Source: Allacma fusca
Taxonomy: Eukaryota; Arthropoda; Collembola; Symphypleona; Sminthuridae
Direction: 5' to 3'
DNA: 64,000 nt
Assembly (NCBI GenBank): GCA_947179485.1
Contig: OX359247.1
Coordinates: 53,169,131-53,233,130, forward strand
Positions 17,408-30,800 of this stretch are shown here, piece after piece (position 1 is the first letter of the stretch; each line of letters starts with the position of its first letter). The translations under genes were made by a program, and so were the position numbers. Under the pieces are notes generated by a model that made no database searches, had not been told where the DNA came from, and saw only the letters and a list, made by a program, of their open reading frames with translations.

Positions 17408-20400
17408 TCAAGCCACACTACACTTTTCCTTGACTTTATTCGTCGAGTTTTTCGAGGAACCTTTTGACCCTTTTGAGTCCAGCTGAAGACTCATGTTCCG
17501 GTTCTTCTCCAGGGTCAACAATTCTTGAAATAATTCTTGCACATTGTGATTCGTTTTTGCGGAGGTCTCTATGAAGTTACATTGCCATCGGCGGGCTTCA
17601 GCCTCCCCATCTTGCTACAATCAGACAATCAGAACAGACAATGTCAAAACAGTCATTTATCATCTTTTGGAGGAACAACAATAATATTTTGGTTCTGGGA
17701 CCTCATCTAAATTTCATACATGGGAAGAAGCTTTGCTTTCAAACCAACCCTTGAAAGACATTTATTCATGAATCCCTCCTCCTTCTTCGTAGAGAATAAT
17801 CGTCAGAGACAGATCGAGACTAAAAAATACCCCCAACGTCAATAATACTCGTGCCGGATGATACTTTTATTTTGTAAGCATTTATTGTGAGCAGAGGATT
17901 CCATTACACATGTCACATGTCCTATAGACATGCTAAACCTCCATAGGGATCTCTCTCCATCCAGTTTGCCTAAGGAACGGCGACAATGAGCAACTCTTAG
18001 AGGGCGGGTTTCAAGCACGAGAAAATAAATTAAAAAAGTATGTAAATGCAAAGGAGATTCCTGTTAGTGGCAGGACTCTGAGCTGAATGTATCCCTGTAA
18101 TATCCAATGTATAGCGGCATAAAATTTGATTTCCCTACAGATATCCGCATACATGCATAATCCTCCATCCCGGAGGACTCACTTCCAGTTTTTCCGCATT
18201 TATTTCCTCCGTCTACATTTACATCGTACATTTGGACACTTAAGCATTCAAGCGTATGTACGCCTTAGGATGCACCTTATCCCTATGGGGACTTGATGGG
18301 CCTCAACTGCATGTAATTATACATATCTCAGTTACATGTATCTATAATAATACATACAGATATCTGGGTTATGTATAATTATACATATCTGGGTTATGTA
18401 TAATTATACATATCTGGGTTATGTATGGGAGATGGTACAGTTGCTTCGGACGACGTACGGGATGCACCCATTTCCGCTTTAATATTTCCCCGTTGATGAA
18501 TGAAATTACATGTAAAAAGGGTGCACATAATAATTAAGTGGATGGAGATACGGATCTGGGTGTAGGAGGGAAGGGGATTGCGGACTCTCATTCCGAACCT
18601 CACTTTTGGCATCCCACTGATATTTCCCGTTTATCTGGAAGTTATCCGCCCGCTCATATCTCTCCTGAATTTAACCAGCACATCGTTACCCTTTCTCTCT
18701 GGCACATTATCCCATCTCCACACCCATAGTTCTGAGACTATCAGCTCAAAAAAGAAATGACTGGACGAGTTGTAACAGGGAAAGATTTCAGGGAGAGAGA
18801 GGGAAATATGGGAGAGATAGTGGAGAAAGTACACTTCCAAAATGAATGTCTCCTTGAAGGGAACTTGCTTAGTGAGTGCTTACCCCAATAGAAAAGAATT
18901 TCCTGGAGGTTGGGAAATATTAAAACGATTGTCGTCAACGAGGACGAGGAGTATTTCTGGGAAACTGCCAATCCCATCCTATGCCATAGAACAAGATCCC
19001 TGAGCCTTCTTATCATCCTGCATGCTCAGCAAATGAAACCTTGTCTTTCCTTCCCAGATCCTTATACACAAATGTAGACTATAGGAGAGTATATCTCTTG
19101 TATGTGTAGGTATCAAACGAGAGTACACTTTTGCCACTATATGTAGATATGTATTGCACTAGATTTGTGCAGGGCTGCTGCAGGCAGACGCATATGCCTA
19201 CATGCCTGCATAACATTTCCCAGGCTAGGAAAAGAGACATTCGAGAACGATTCCATTTCTCCCCTTGGTACATTTTACTCAAATAAATTCACGGACTGGA
19301 ATTAAACAAGACTAATTTTGTTTTAATGCTTCTGGCCCATGCATGCGCTATTTATTTTACTTATGTGCATATATGCTTTATTGTTTTAACCATATTTTTC
19401 GGAATTTTGAAGCCCTTCCGGCTTATCAATATTTTGAGATCAATTGTTTTTCCAGGGAATGAAATTTGAAATGTATTTTGATATTCTTTGCTATTAGTTA
19501 CATTTGGCAATGTACATACATACTTTATGCACGCTTAGAAAAGATTCTCCCCTCTCCCCTAGCTCACTTTAAAAAATAATCAATTTCCCCATGATGTAGC
19601 AAATCTTTTTTACAATTTTTCAAAATTTATTACATCTCGTTAGGCCAATGACATTGGATACAGCGGTTAAGGAAGTGGAGGAAATTCAGGATATTTTTGG
19701 CAAGTTTTGAATTTAAAAGTTTGAAATTGTTTGCTCACATTTACAAAAAAATATTGTTTGACACTCGTAACCTGGATGTAGGAAATTTAATTGGATTTTA
19801 AGGGAGCTGGAGCTACTAGAAAGATCTATATGTTGAGAATTGTGGGCACAACTAGTCAAAACAGAAAGTATGACTGGGAAAATTTAGCTTGAGGGGCAAT
19901 AAAGATATGGAACAGGAGAATCTCTAAACTTGCCAATTTTTCACGGAAGGTTGGGCATTTATAAAAACATTTCAAAACGCTGTGTTTATAGCACATTTCA
20001 TGGGGATTCATTTGAGTCAAATATCGTCTTTCCAATTAAAAAGTTTCAGGAACTGCAAATGTGAGACTATCTTCCCTCTTTCTCTCCCACGCCTCCTCCA
20101 AATCTCGACTTCTGCCTCATGGAGTTTTGACCTGAAGAGATATTTGACTTTAATGGTATCATCCCCATGAAATTTACTAGAATGTTTCAACGTTTCTATA
20201 TTTTTAGCAACACGTTCTCACTGCCCATGACAAAAAAGACAACTTTAGAAATTCTTCCATTTCCACATGATTCTCATTGTCCCTCCTGAGGTTGCACTTA
20301 TTCCTCAACCTTGCAATGTTTTCACGAGTCACCGGAATTTCAACGTAGGAACCTTGTTATATAGCTCCTTAGAAATGATTTTTCCCGTCAGGGAAATTTC

Positions 20401-23400
20401 CTGGCGAAAGTAAAAAAAAAATCTACTTTAAAAAAAATTGTAGGGAACAAAAATGTGCAATGTCTAACCAAAGAGTCTCGACTGTGTTCCACGTTTTTGA
20501 CGATAGTCATCGCGATTCTTGGCCTAGTTCAATGGAACAAATTTTGTGGAAATCTCTGGAAAAGAAACATCTTGAAAATGGGGGAATCACATCACGGTTC
20601 CCAATTTGAGTTAAAGGGCCAGCTGAAACATATGGGATACCCTGCATATAAATAAACGTTTATAGTAATTATTACAGTTGCTAGCTCTTGCTGTCCTAGT
20701 ATTACATTGTGGTGCTTTCCGCCTTAGTGACTCAGCACGTAGTGCTGATCACAGAGGATTTTTTGAATAAATGAAGCTCCATGATGTACCATATTGAGGC
20801 TAGTGTGGCTTCACAATATTGGGTACTATGTCTAAAATATTCATCAGAGGGATCTTAAACAAAGTCTTTTTCTCCTGAAAAAAGAATAGATTTTGTACTT
20901 TTTCAAAAAAAAATCTAGTTGCCCCAGTACTTCCTTGACCGCTGTATAGCGAGTGTAATGGCTAAAAAAATTAAAAAACCAGGAGGGATATTGTCTACAA
21001 AATGGGGGATTCAAAACTATTTAGCACACTGGAGTTTGTGCAACCAAGTGGAGGATAACGTGATCTGCATACTAGACTGTACGTATGCACATGCATGCCT
21101 GATCCGGTACAATTGTCTCTAAAGCTTTCTCCCACCCCCCTCAAATAATAGTTGAGTCTGTGTGGGAAGGATGACCTTCCAGAAAATCAAAATGTGTGGA
21201 ATGGATTTGGCGAGGCAGCCAACAATAAAAAGATTGACTGAGAGGGAAAAAGGGAAGGTGCAATCCAGTGGAAAATCCACTGGAAATCCGACCACATCCC
21301 TTAAAAACTACAATGCCAAAGAATCAATTCTAATTCAATTTTCCTTCCCCAAACAGTTCAGTAAGCATTTATAAAACCTCTCACAAAAGGTCAATTCAGC
21401 CTGCCTTCCCTTCCATAAGCAATGACTGACTCATAGAAACATGAGCCTGTACTGGGTAGTATCTATGTACATACAACCAGACGGTGTCCAAGGTACATAT
21501 GTACTCAGTCATGTCCAATACTATGGAAAAAAAAAGAATGTGCAGGTATGCATGCTATTTCTGCTGTCTCCAAGACCACAACACCATAATCCTAAATTGT
21601 ACAGAAACAAAATATCCCCTAACTTTCTAACCATCTAGAAAATGGGTGGCATTTAGGTAAATAAAAACAGTTGCCAAAACTAGCTCATTTTTGTACTGTT
21701 TTATTTTATTAGTATAGGATGTCAACTTCATCTACAAAGTCTGTCAAGGAAAGAAGTCAGAAGTCTCCTTGCGTTCTATCCACATCTTATTTCCAACCGA
21801 ACTTTTATTTACGTTCCATGGAACCTGGACGATTGCATACTACAGTGGCACGAGGATCTTTTTTTTTTGTAAAGTCTCCAAAATGACAATTATAAAAAAG
21901 TAGGATTTGTAGATATGCATAGGCTTCAGGAATTCTACACTCTACAAAGGAGGTGGCTAATTTCAACAATTGTTTGGAGAACGTTTGCTCTTTTCGAGGA
22001 TTACTTGCATGATTGGCTTTCCCATATTATTTGTAATTAGGTTTAATCACAAGCCAATGGTTCAAATAGTTATCCGAAGAGAACATTTCTCCAATTAGGC
22101 ACTGATTAGATACTTAAATGACCTCAGCAAAATTCTCAAATAGAGCAACAGTGTATAATTAGACATATTATTTTATTCTAAATAAGAAGTAATTAGGTTA
22201 AACAACTACTAGTGACGCAAATCCATCTTTGAATATTATGAAGTTACCTGAGTGAGCTCCCGATTTTCTGTCTCGTCACACTTATTAGCAACTAGGATGA
22301 GGGGGATGTCCTCGAGGGTGCCTTTGATTGAGCGAATCATCTCCCAGATGGGCTTGAGTTCTTCGAGAGACTGACGAGATGTGACGGAGTAGACTAGGAT
22401 GAAGGCATGACCTTTGGTGATGGACAGTCGTTGCATGGCGGGGAACTGATGGGAGCCCGTAGTGTCCGTGATTTGTAGGGTGCAGACGTTCTTGTTGCAA
22501 CTTATCACCTGGGGATGAGCAAAAATTATGAAATTTATAAAAATTTTGAAACTCCCTGAACCAGTCATACTACTTGTCCTTCAAAATGACTTCATGGTAC
22601 ATTTGTAACTTTATTGCCGTCATACGGGGATTTATGTTTACAAAGAGCTACAATTCAACCCTACCTCCAGAGCAAATTCAAGGGAAACCCTTGAGAAAGA
22701 TTTTTATCGCCTGAGGCCAAAACTGTTGATTTCGGAAGATCATATTAGACTCACATGAATTCGAATTAATGTTAATAACAGAAGAAACTGTTAATTGATC
22801 CTTAAGAAACAGAAATATTGACTTTGCTTCATTTTCTGGACCTTCGTCCCGGGAGTGCTAGCGGAACGTAACAGATTTAGAAAAAGTAGGAAAAATATTT
22901 GTTGAGTTGAAACCTAGGTGGCTTTAATATTTTTTTTACTTTCTCTTCTTATCATATGAACTACGGAGGGGGTGATTTGTTTCTCTCGACCCTAGACACT
23001 GAACATTCGATGACGCAAATGCATCTTGACGCGGACATTAATTTGCACTATTTCGTACAACTGCAGCTGTGTCATATTGATAATGTTAACAACAAGGCAC
23101 TTGTTTTTTGCGGATATTATCACAACGATATCATAACCAGTGCTTGAATTCCATAAAATGTTCAAATCCCTTGCGTGGGATGACTATAATATCACTTCCA
23201 AATAAAAAATAAAATAATAAAAAATTGAGTATCTTGAGAATCATGACCAAATAAATTATCCTTATTTGCGTGTGTAGACTGTGAGTGAGGATTAAATGTA
23301 CAGAATGTACATCCCTATTATTAAATAAAAATTGAACCCCAGATGCTTTTTTCGATCATTATTGCTCCAATACCATCCATAGATACAATACGATACGTTT

Positions 23401-26400
23401 TTATATAGTGTGTTTTTCGAGTCTGTCAAAATTGTCTACTCAAATAAACATGAGTCTTTGAATTCATGGAACGTGGAAAGAAGTCCAGAAATCCAAACTC
23501 AATGTGTATTTGTTTGTCCCGACGATATGTTTATATACACTGCTCAGGTAAATTTCCCCACAGCTCTTATTGCTGCCGTTGCATCAGGCAGCGTAACCTA
23601 ATCCAATTCGTCGTCTATGTGAAATATCATAATTGGGAATTTAAATTAACCCGATCCCCTTTGTGTTGCCACACTTGTCTGCGGCCCTGACCATCCACGC
23701 AGGGATGATTATTATCTCGTCTCATATAAACCAAAGGTGTTGCGGGGTTTATTGTAAATTGTTATATTTGATCCAGAAGAATGTTGTTTTTCACATTTGG
23801 CTAGCTGGAGCAGAGAGTTCAGAGTTCTACGGAATGTGCATTCTATTTCCCATTGTGGGGGTGTCTTCACTTGTGAAGTGAACAGCCAAACTTTTTTATA
23901 TCATCTGTAAATTGCTTCTCTGTAGGATTTGCTTGTCATAACCTCATAAACAATTATTATATGGACTGTATATATTTTTTTTTACTACTCATTCGTTCAT
24001 AAAGTCGGCGGAAGCTGAATTTTGAACGAAGATGTTTGAAAAAAATGTGACATTTGCTTTGTGCAAATATTGTCAAAAATGTTGGATTTCCTTGCAATTT
24101 CTTATAATAGGGACAAGTTCATACGTATACATAGTCCGCTGTTGCATCCCTAAAAATGTTTCCCAACAATTTTTACATGGGCTCTACTTTGGAAATCCCT
24201 TAAGACACAATTTACAACTTTGGTTGTTTTCTTTCTCGGGTAAACCCGACTGAGGAGAAAGTTGAAATTGCTGTAAATATCTACTTATACCTACCCCAAA
24301 TTCAAGGTACATAAAATTAGGCCAGCTGATTCGCGCCTTATTTATAACATCCGGGCAAAAAGTACGTTGTCATAGTCTGTTTGTAGACCCTTACAATTCA
24401 CAATATGACATTTTACAACTATCTTCATCTGCACATAAAGGGGTATCATGCAAATTGATGGTGGGAGTTTTCAGTCTGAAAATTGGCTTATTTCCCATGC
24501 ATTTTATATAGCTCTGCAAAGCCAAGGCCGGTCTAGCAACAATTTATCACAAGTTATTGAAAATGTGCATTACTACAAAAACCGTGCTTATATTTTTGGC
24601 TACACATATCTACCTTACATCAAATAGATAGGTTTGCTTTTATATTGGTATATGAGTGAAAATGAAAAACATCCCAAAGCCTCACTTTTATCCTGCACTA
24701 TGCCCATTATTACAAAAACCGTGTGGTTCATTGAAAAAATCCTGTAAATGTTGTTTGACATCAAAACGACTTTGAGCCTTTTAGTATCAAAATAGGGATT
24801 CAAGGGATCCGGAGGTATTTCAAAATTCTTTTTTTTTTCATATAGCGGACAAAAGTATACCTTTGCCCAGCTGCTGTTTTCACAGCAAGAATTTTTCAAA
24901 AAGTTGAAAATCCTAAAAAAAATAGAGTAAAGCTATCTAGTACAAACGTATTATGTACATCCGTGGGAAATTGCGCCGCCTATAGTCAGGACGTAATAAG
25001 TCTACGTTCTCAGTTCTTCTTCCAAGACCTAAAAATGACACTTCCCTAATGTGGCTTTTGGATTTGAAGAATGGTTGGAATTATTGAGTTGGAAAACCTA
25101 CTTTAAATTAATGAAAGTTGGGACGTCCTGGGAGAAAGGGAGAAAGACGGATTAACAAAGTATATAGTAATAATAATTGGGAGGGCAGAAATAAGCGGAG
25201 AGGGATTCAAAGGAGGCTGTAAATACGGTTTTGATATACTGTATAGTTCAGTATATCACACACACACATACAATCTCCCTCACAATGCCTGTATAAAAAA
25301 TGTTCCACCAAACTTTTCCAACATTAGTGTGATGAGTTAGACCTTTGGTGTGTGTCTCTGTGTGTGTGTTCACCTTCAAGTTACTCAAAAGTTAATCTTA
25401 TTACAGAGGAACTTACCACGGAAGAGGCTTTTAATGTTTGAAGAGGTGAAGGAACAAAGTTTGTACCTAAAACCGGAGTCACTGTACGTCCTGTAATTAT
25501 ACTATTCACTACTATTCAGGTAGATTAAATACTCCCCCGTCCGCTCAGAAGCAACGTACAAACTACAAACATCAGGAGCTGCTAATTATAAGGGGGAAAT
25601 GTACACATGAATTTTGAAAGCAGTATCTAGATATAAACACAAGTGACTTTTGTCTTCACTGAATAAATTATAAGCTCCTACACTTTTGCTTATTCTTACA
25701 AATAGGTACGTCTTCCCAACACCCTCCATTAAGGAGCAATATCATTATCTGTTAGAAAATCTACATGTACAACTGAGACCTACGTATGTACATATCTACG
25801 GAAGCTACAAGAATCTAGCGTACAGCAGATGTTGACATTATTCACTTCTTCAAAATCTCCCAGAGATTAAATTTTAATACGCTAAAATGTTCCAGGTACT
25901 CCACTCTACTTAAAATGTAAAAAATATCCGCTTTCCCTTGTCAAAAAAATGTATCAGATCCGTATATTATTGTTTGTGCCACTTCCTCTGGCTGCTTTTT
26001 ACAATCTCCGTAGGCATTTAGTCCCACTTTAAAAAACAAAAACCTTTTGAAATAATTGACTTTTACTTGAAATAATCCCCGGCTCAGGCCTGTCCACATT
26101 TACTTAACTTTTAATATCTACGGGGGATACCTCTAAATACTGGAGCTCTGATAATCCTTATATTACACGGGAGGGGACAAAATGACAGGGATTTTGTAAA
26201 GTTGTATCTATGTATGTACGACAGATCAGTATTATTAATCTCTGTTATTCAAAGAGGAGAGCTTAAAAGGGACCCAACACTGTGGGGGGATGACACACAT
26301 TGGGAAATGGTACAGGGAAAAAGCTTTCAAAGATTCCCGGAATTGTGTGTCGGGAAAAGAGAGATGGGATGATTTTGTGAGATATGACAAGAATGAAATT

Positions 26401-26559
26401 TAGAAGAGGATAAATGCTCACTTGTCTGTAGGTATCTTCAATGGTGGGGATGTAGGACTCCCGGAACGTGCCTTTGACAAATCTGAGGACCAAGGACGAT
26501 TTACCGACACCGCCAGCTCCAAAGACAACAACCCGGTAGTCATTACTCTGCTCGGGCAT
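17408..26559 (-). CDS. DIRAS: Di-Ras family small GTPase (DIRAS1/2 homologue)
   Basis: Membrane-attached Ras-like GTPase. Minus-strand exons 26559-26422, 22508-22248 and 17614-17408 join in phase 0 and give 201 aa, the family length. Seen: P-loop GAGGVGKS (14-21); switch [12 protein letters not shown] (36-46); DTTGSHQF (61-68); NKCD (121-124); ETSAK (149-153); a basic Ser-rich tail; and a C-terminal CSVA box, which would direct prenylation of Cys198. The position equal to Ras Gln61 is Ser65, as is typical of Di-Ras and in line with the slow GTP hydrolysis known for the family. The ATG at 26559 is preceded by TTG-AAG and matches the family N-terminus ([14 protein letters not shown]). The introns are large (3.9 and 4.6 kb). 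No polyadenylation signal could be fixed. Confidence 0.95.
17615..22247 (-). other. Di-Ras intron 2
   Basis: A 4.6-kb intron with a GT donor at 22247 and an AG acceptor at 17616-17615 on the minus strand. It contains a 25-bp tandem repeat near 18.4 kb and many short AT-rich segments; no nested gene was recognised. Confidence 0.75.
18361..18427. repeat. 25-bp tandem repeat, 2.7 copies
   Basis: The unit begins TATCTGGGTTATGTATAATT and repeats at 18361, 18386 and 18411 without visible change, inside Di-Ras intron 2. A degenerate further copy lies just upstream (near 18315-18345). Confidence 0.9.
22509..26421 (-). other. Di-Ras intron 1
   Basis: A 3.9-kb intron between the P-loop/switch I exon and the DTTG exon, with donor GTGAGC and acceptor CAG on the minus strand. 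No nested coding sequence was recognised. A 13-bp direct repeat TACAAAAACCGTG occurs near 24573 and 24711. Confidence 0.75.
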
Positions 26560-27000
26560 CTTCAATAGAACTAGTCGAACAGCTCGAGGTAAACTGACAA
26601 TGAGGACAAAAGCCGGTATCCCGAGATCAGTCTGTAGTACACTCCGCAGTCCGATCGAGTATCGTCAGCGGATGAGGAGCTTTTCCCAACGACGTCAGAA
26701 CTGACTCAGGAGCCAGCAAATAACAGCCCAGTTGACCTTCACCTTGTTATAAATAAAGATCCGTATAAACTCTACTAGGATTTTACAGTTTTTTTTTCTC
26801 GTTTTTTTTTTGTTGCAACGAACACCTATAGGTATAGCCTTTTCTGTGGTGAGAGCTCTGAGAGTCCAAGCCTTCCAGAGTACGATTATGACCAAAGGAG
26901 ACCCATGGAAGAGTCTTTGTGTAAACAATGAGCTCACTTTCTGACTTTCTCTATATATTTATATTCCTCCCCCAATTCTTTACAGTTGAATCCACCACAG
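26560..27000 (-). promoter_or_regulatory. Likely leader and promoter region of the Di-Ras gene
   Basis: Directly upstream of the Di-Ras ATG on the minus strand. Contains ACGACGTCAG (26689-26698) and an AP-1-like CTGACTCAGG (near 26701), both plausible activator sites. The transcription start cannot be placed from sequence alone. Confidence 0.3.
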
Positions 27001-27857
27001 ATTTTTTTTTCTTTTTTTTTTTTTGAAGTTTTCCCTGTCTCTTATTCCTTTTACTCCAGCTTAAGTAATTTTATTGGAGGCTTCCGTCCCAACTACTCAC
27101 CCCTATATATCTTGTTAGTCCATGGCCCCGGGGCTCTGCTATGTAGGAAAATCCCCCAAGGATGACACTGGATGGACAGGAACAGGAAGGGTAAAGAGCT
27201 TCACCTTGACTTTTAATAGGCTCCAAAACTTTCCTCCCTGGACCCTTTCCGTCGACACTAGTCACTACACCAAAAATAGTAAGTATTTCTTTTTGCTACT
27301 TCTCCAGCAGAGATTCCTTCAAGTGGGGTCCCATGATGCAATTATTATTATCCGGCCGGCTTTGTTTTTTTTATAGTCTCACTGGACCAAAAGGACTTCA
27401 AAAAATATTCTGTTTTTTTTTCTCTAGAATATATGCTTTTATAATTGACTTAAATTCCTTCCAGCAGGGTGAATTGTCTTGATCCAGAGACTTGTTCCCT
27501 TCCCAAGGTAAAGTTGGACTTGCAATTAAGATAACTCCCGCACGCGCTGGATTTCCTGTAAATAGACAACAAGTAAGAAGTCATTACTCGGAATCAATTT
27601 CTCAATGGGGTTTCCCCCTCTTTGTGGAGACGGAAATAACAGAAGCTGCGCTCTCCCATTTGTCCGACAGATAATTACGTATCTCATACATGTATGTTTG
27701 ATTGAGGTTGAGATAATTATCTATGGGAGTGTATACGGCCCTACTAGGCTTCTGCAATATAGGAATAGTCACATGTCACATACCCATAGTTGTAATTACA
27801 GGGAATGTAATCTTGACATACAAATTCCTATTCTCGTCCATATATATATGTATTTTT

Positions 27858-27877
27858 AGAGAGAGAGAGAGAGAGAG
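27858..27877. repeat. AG microsatellite
   Basis: Ten AG dinucleotides directly after an AT-rich run. Confidence 0.9.
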
Positions 27878-30800
27878 CATTTGCATGGTTTTTTAAACCA
27901 GGAAAAATTCATTTTAACAATACTATAAGAGACTATCCTTCAAAATTAGCATATAGCCAAGGAAAGTCACTTCTAACATATTGTTTACTAAAAGAAGATA
28001 GATTTGTCATAATAATTTGTCATGACATTACTGGAGTTTATATAAATGCTCAGATGTGGTATTAAAAATTAAAACACATCTTGTTTTTTTTCTTCACCAA
28101 ATGTCCCTTTTTGCATCCAGGCAGATGCAGCTACAGACAACGTGGTTGATTACTGCATAGGAAACTCAGTAGGCCAAATAACCACAGAGCTGGCAGGCAC
28201 TTTTGTGGCTTTCCACCGGCACACTGAAAGTAGGTCTTGTTTGTGCACTGTGGCTAATTATTTATATCTGGACATTTCCTACACTTAATGAGTCACCGCT
28301 CCGTAATAAGAGTATTACGCCTAATTCAGTTTGTGAACTGAGTCAGGCATAAAAATAATTATAAAAAATTCCATATGGTTTATTTTGATTGTCGGCAAGT
28401 ATTTATTGACATATGCATTAATGGCCTAAATGCGAGGACCCACAAGCCATTAGCGTAGGTTAGGGCAGATAAAGAATGGACAAGTGACACTCTATGCATT
28501 TCAAATGTAATTATACATGTGCAAATGTTCGTTGAAGGCACAAAATGCCTATATCCTTTACAAAAATAAAACAGGTTGATCATTTTGTCTCTTCAGCGAC
28601 CCTATATGCTAATTAATGTTATTTAATCGCCAGTATCAATTTCCAAGAGCGACACCAAAGGCGAATCTTTTGTTCACACTCCCTATACCTACTCCGGGAG
28701 GAGGTATAAATTTAGCATTAATTGTAAGTGAAGTCATTTCAGGACTGAAAACTGAACTTTTGAGGAAGTTCCAATAAAGTGACTAAAGGAGTGTTAAGGA
28801 CTTAAACGAAATATCCACTCGAACGGAAGCAGCTGTTTAAGAGCTTCGGAGCTACAAATGTATATCTCAAGAGCTCAAGACGACCTCACTGTGAATAACA
28901 GGTCCAAAGATTAGAGGAGAGACTTCCCATGTTAGCAGAACAAAAACATATGGGAAATATTATGGTTGAGCGCACTTGAGAATATCCCAATAAGATATGC
29001 TCATTTTTACATCCCGTAATTTTTTTTTTACTTGAAAGTAAAACTGATTCACAGGTGGTTTCCCTCTGATCTAAATAATCTACACAAGCACTGTGTAGTT
29101 AAATGCATTGTGTATGCATTTAATCATCATTTTGCGTTTTTAGTCAAAACTGGAATAGGGCAGATGAAGGAATGTTTCAATTTTAGTATTGACATGAAAT
29201 ATTATAAAAATACTAATTTTAGACTTGTTTTAATGAAAAAATTATTGCTGCGACTAAATGAATATTGGGAAATAGAGTGTGGAATCCCAGGAACTGAAAA
29301 ATTCGAAAACAATTTAGAAAATTTTTATTTTTTAGATAGATACATCTGTCTGAAAAACTGTTATGAGACGGAAGTTTACATCAAAGGATTGTAATTCTAG
29401 GATTTCTAGAACTTTGTCTTCATGAAAATTTCAAGATCTATAGAGAACATCAAAAATTGTTTATTTGTAAGTGAGCTTATGGGAGGGTGTATAATAGGAA
29501 GAGGAAAATCTTGAGCCCCCTCGGTGATAATATACACATGCTGGAGGAAATCCCAAAGTGAGAATTGAATTGGGAAAGAAACCAAGAGAAATGAAACAAA
29601 GAAGTAATCGCCCCGAAACCATTCATTCATTCATTCATATCTGATTTTGAGTAATACACAATTCTATTGGATGAGGCTGTAGAAATGAAAGTTCCTGTTT
29701 CAAAGAAGTATTTCATCATCTTTGCTTGAAAGTCGAAAGGAAATTGTGAATTCACCTGAACTTGTAAACAAAGCTAGATATATGCTCACACGGAGCTGCT
29801 CTCCCCTCGGTTTACGTTACTTTTCTCTCAAGTTATAAAAGGAAGATTGCAAGAGAATTCTCAGAACTATCTTATATTTTTTCCTCGTCGTTCTCTGACG
29901 CGGAGAGAATCTAAAGGGTTTTGTTTCCCTTGATGTGTGTGCTCCATTGTCTGTGCTCTTATTGTATCCTCTTCCCCCCCCCCAAAAAGAATAGGAATAA
30001 GAGCCGGGGAAGAGAGTGGATATGTATGTATTTTAAAAGATTGATAATTAATGAAAGGTAGAGTTTCATAGGGGATAATACAGAAAATTATTGGAGACTC
30101 TAAAGGACGGGAGGCTTTGTACTAAATGCCAGGTACCTGTCCACACACCGGCAGGAGTTGCGAGGTATAAGCGGATCGCATGACGAGGATAAAACACTGG
30201 CTCAAATCCACGTCTCCTTTACATGGAGGAATTGGATTCCAATTCCACAGGACCGATACAATTCTTCGGCCCTGTCAGTAAACAATCCTTCCTGAATATT
30301 AATTAAATACTACAATTCCAGGAAATGTTTCTATCCTGTAGCCTCCTAATCCCTACAAAGTTTGGACTCATTGTTAGAGTGTAATGTGGACAGGTTTAAG
30401 CCCAACGCGCTTTCCTTTTAGTGGCTCCAAAACCACATCACATGAATCACATCCGAAAGACTACGTCATTACCACAACCATTCCGCTCCATTGTCATCCA
30501 ATGAGCTTCCAATAACGACCCTGTGACACTGGGCCAATCAAGACAAAAAGAATCTGCTTAGGGTTCACCAGCTGTCCAATAGTGAAGTAGTCAGATCCGT
30601 GACGAAAGATCGAGACTAGCAGAAGAGGCGTCAAAAATCGTTTGTGATCAGCAATATATAGACGTGCTAAGTCCCTAAGGATCGAAGGACCACTGGGATG
30701 TAACAGCATGAGAGCTAAATAACTGTAATACTCTCAAATGTTTAAATACACAGATTTCCGTGACCGTTAACTATTGTTCATTGAAACGCGTGTACATGGC

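Noticed and set aside
29032-29394. 120-codon open frame on the plus strand in the desert
   Set aside because: Very AT-rich composition (Phe, Asn, Lys, Tyr), no known motif and no flanking exon structure.
30155-30220. tRNA or SINE-like A and B boxes (GGCTCAAATCC)
   Set aside because: Both boxes have mismatches and no stem pairing supports a tRNA fold.
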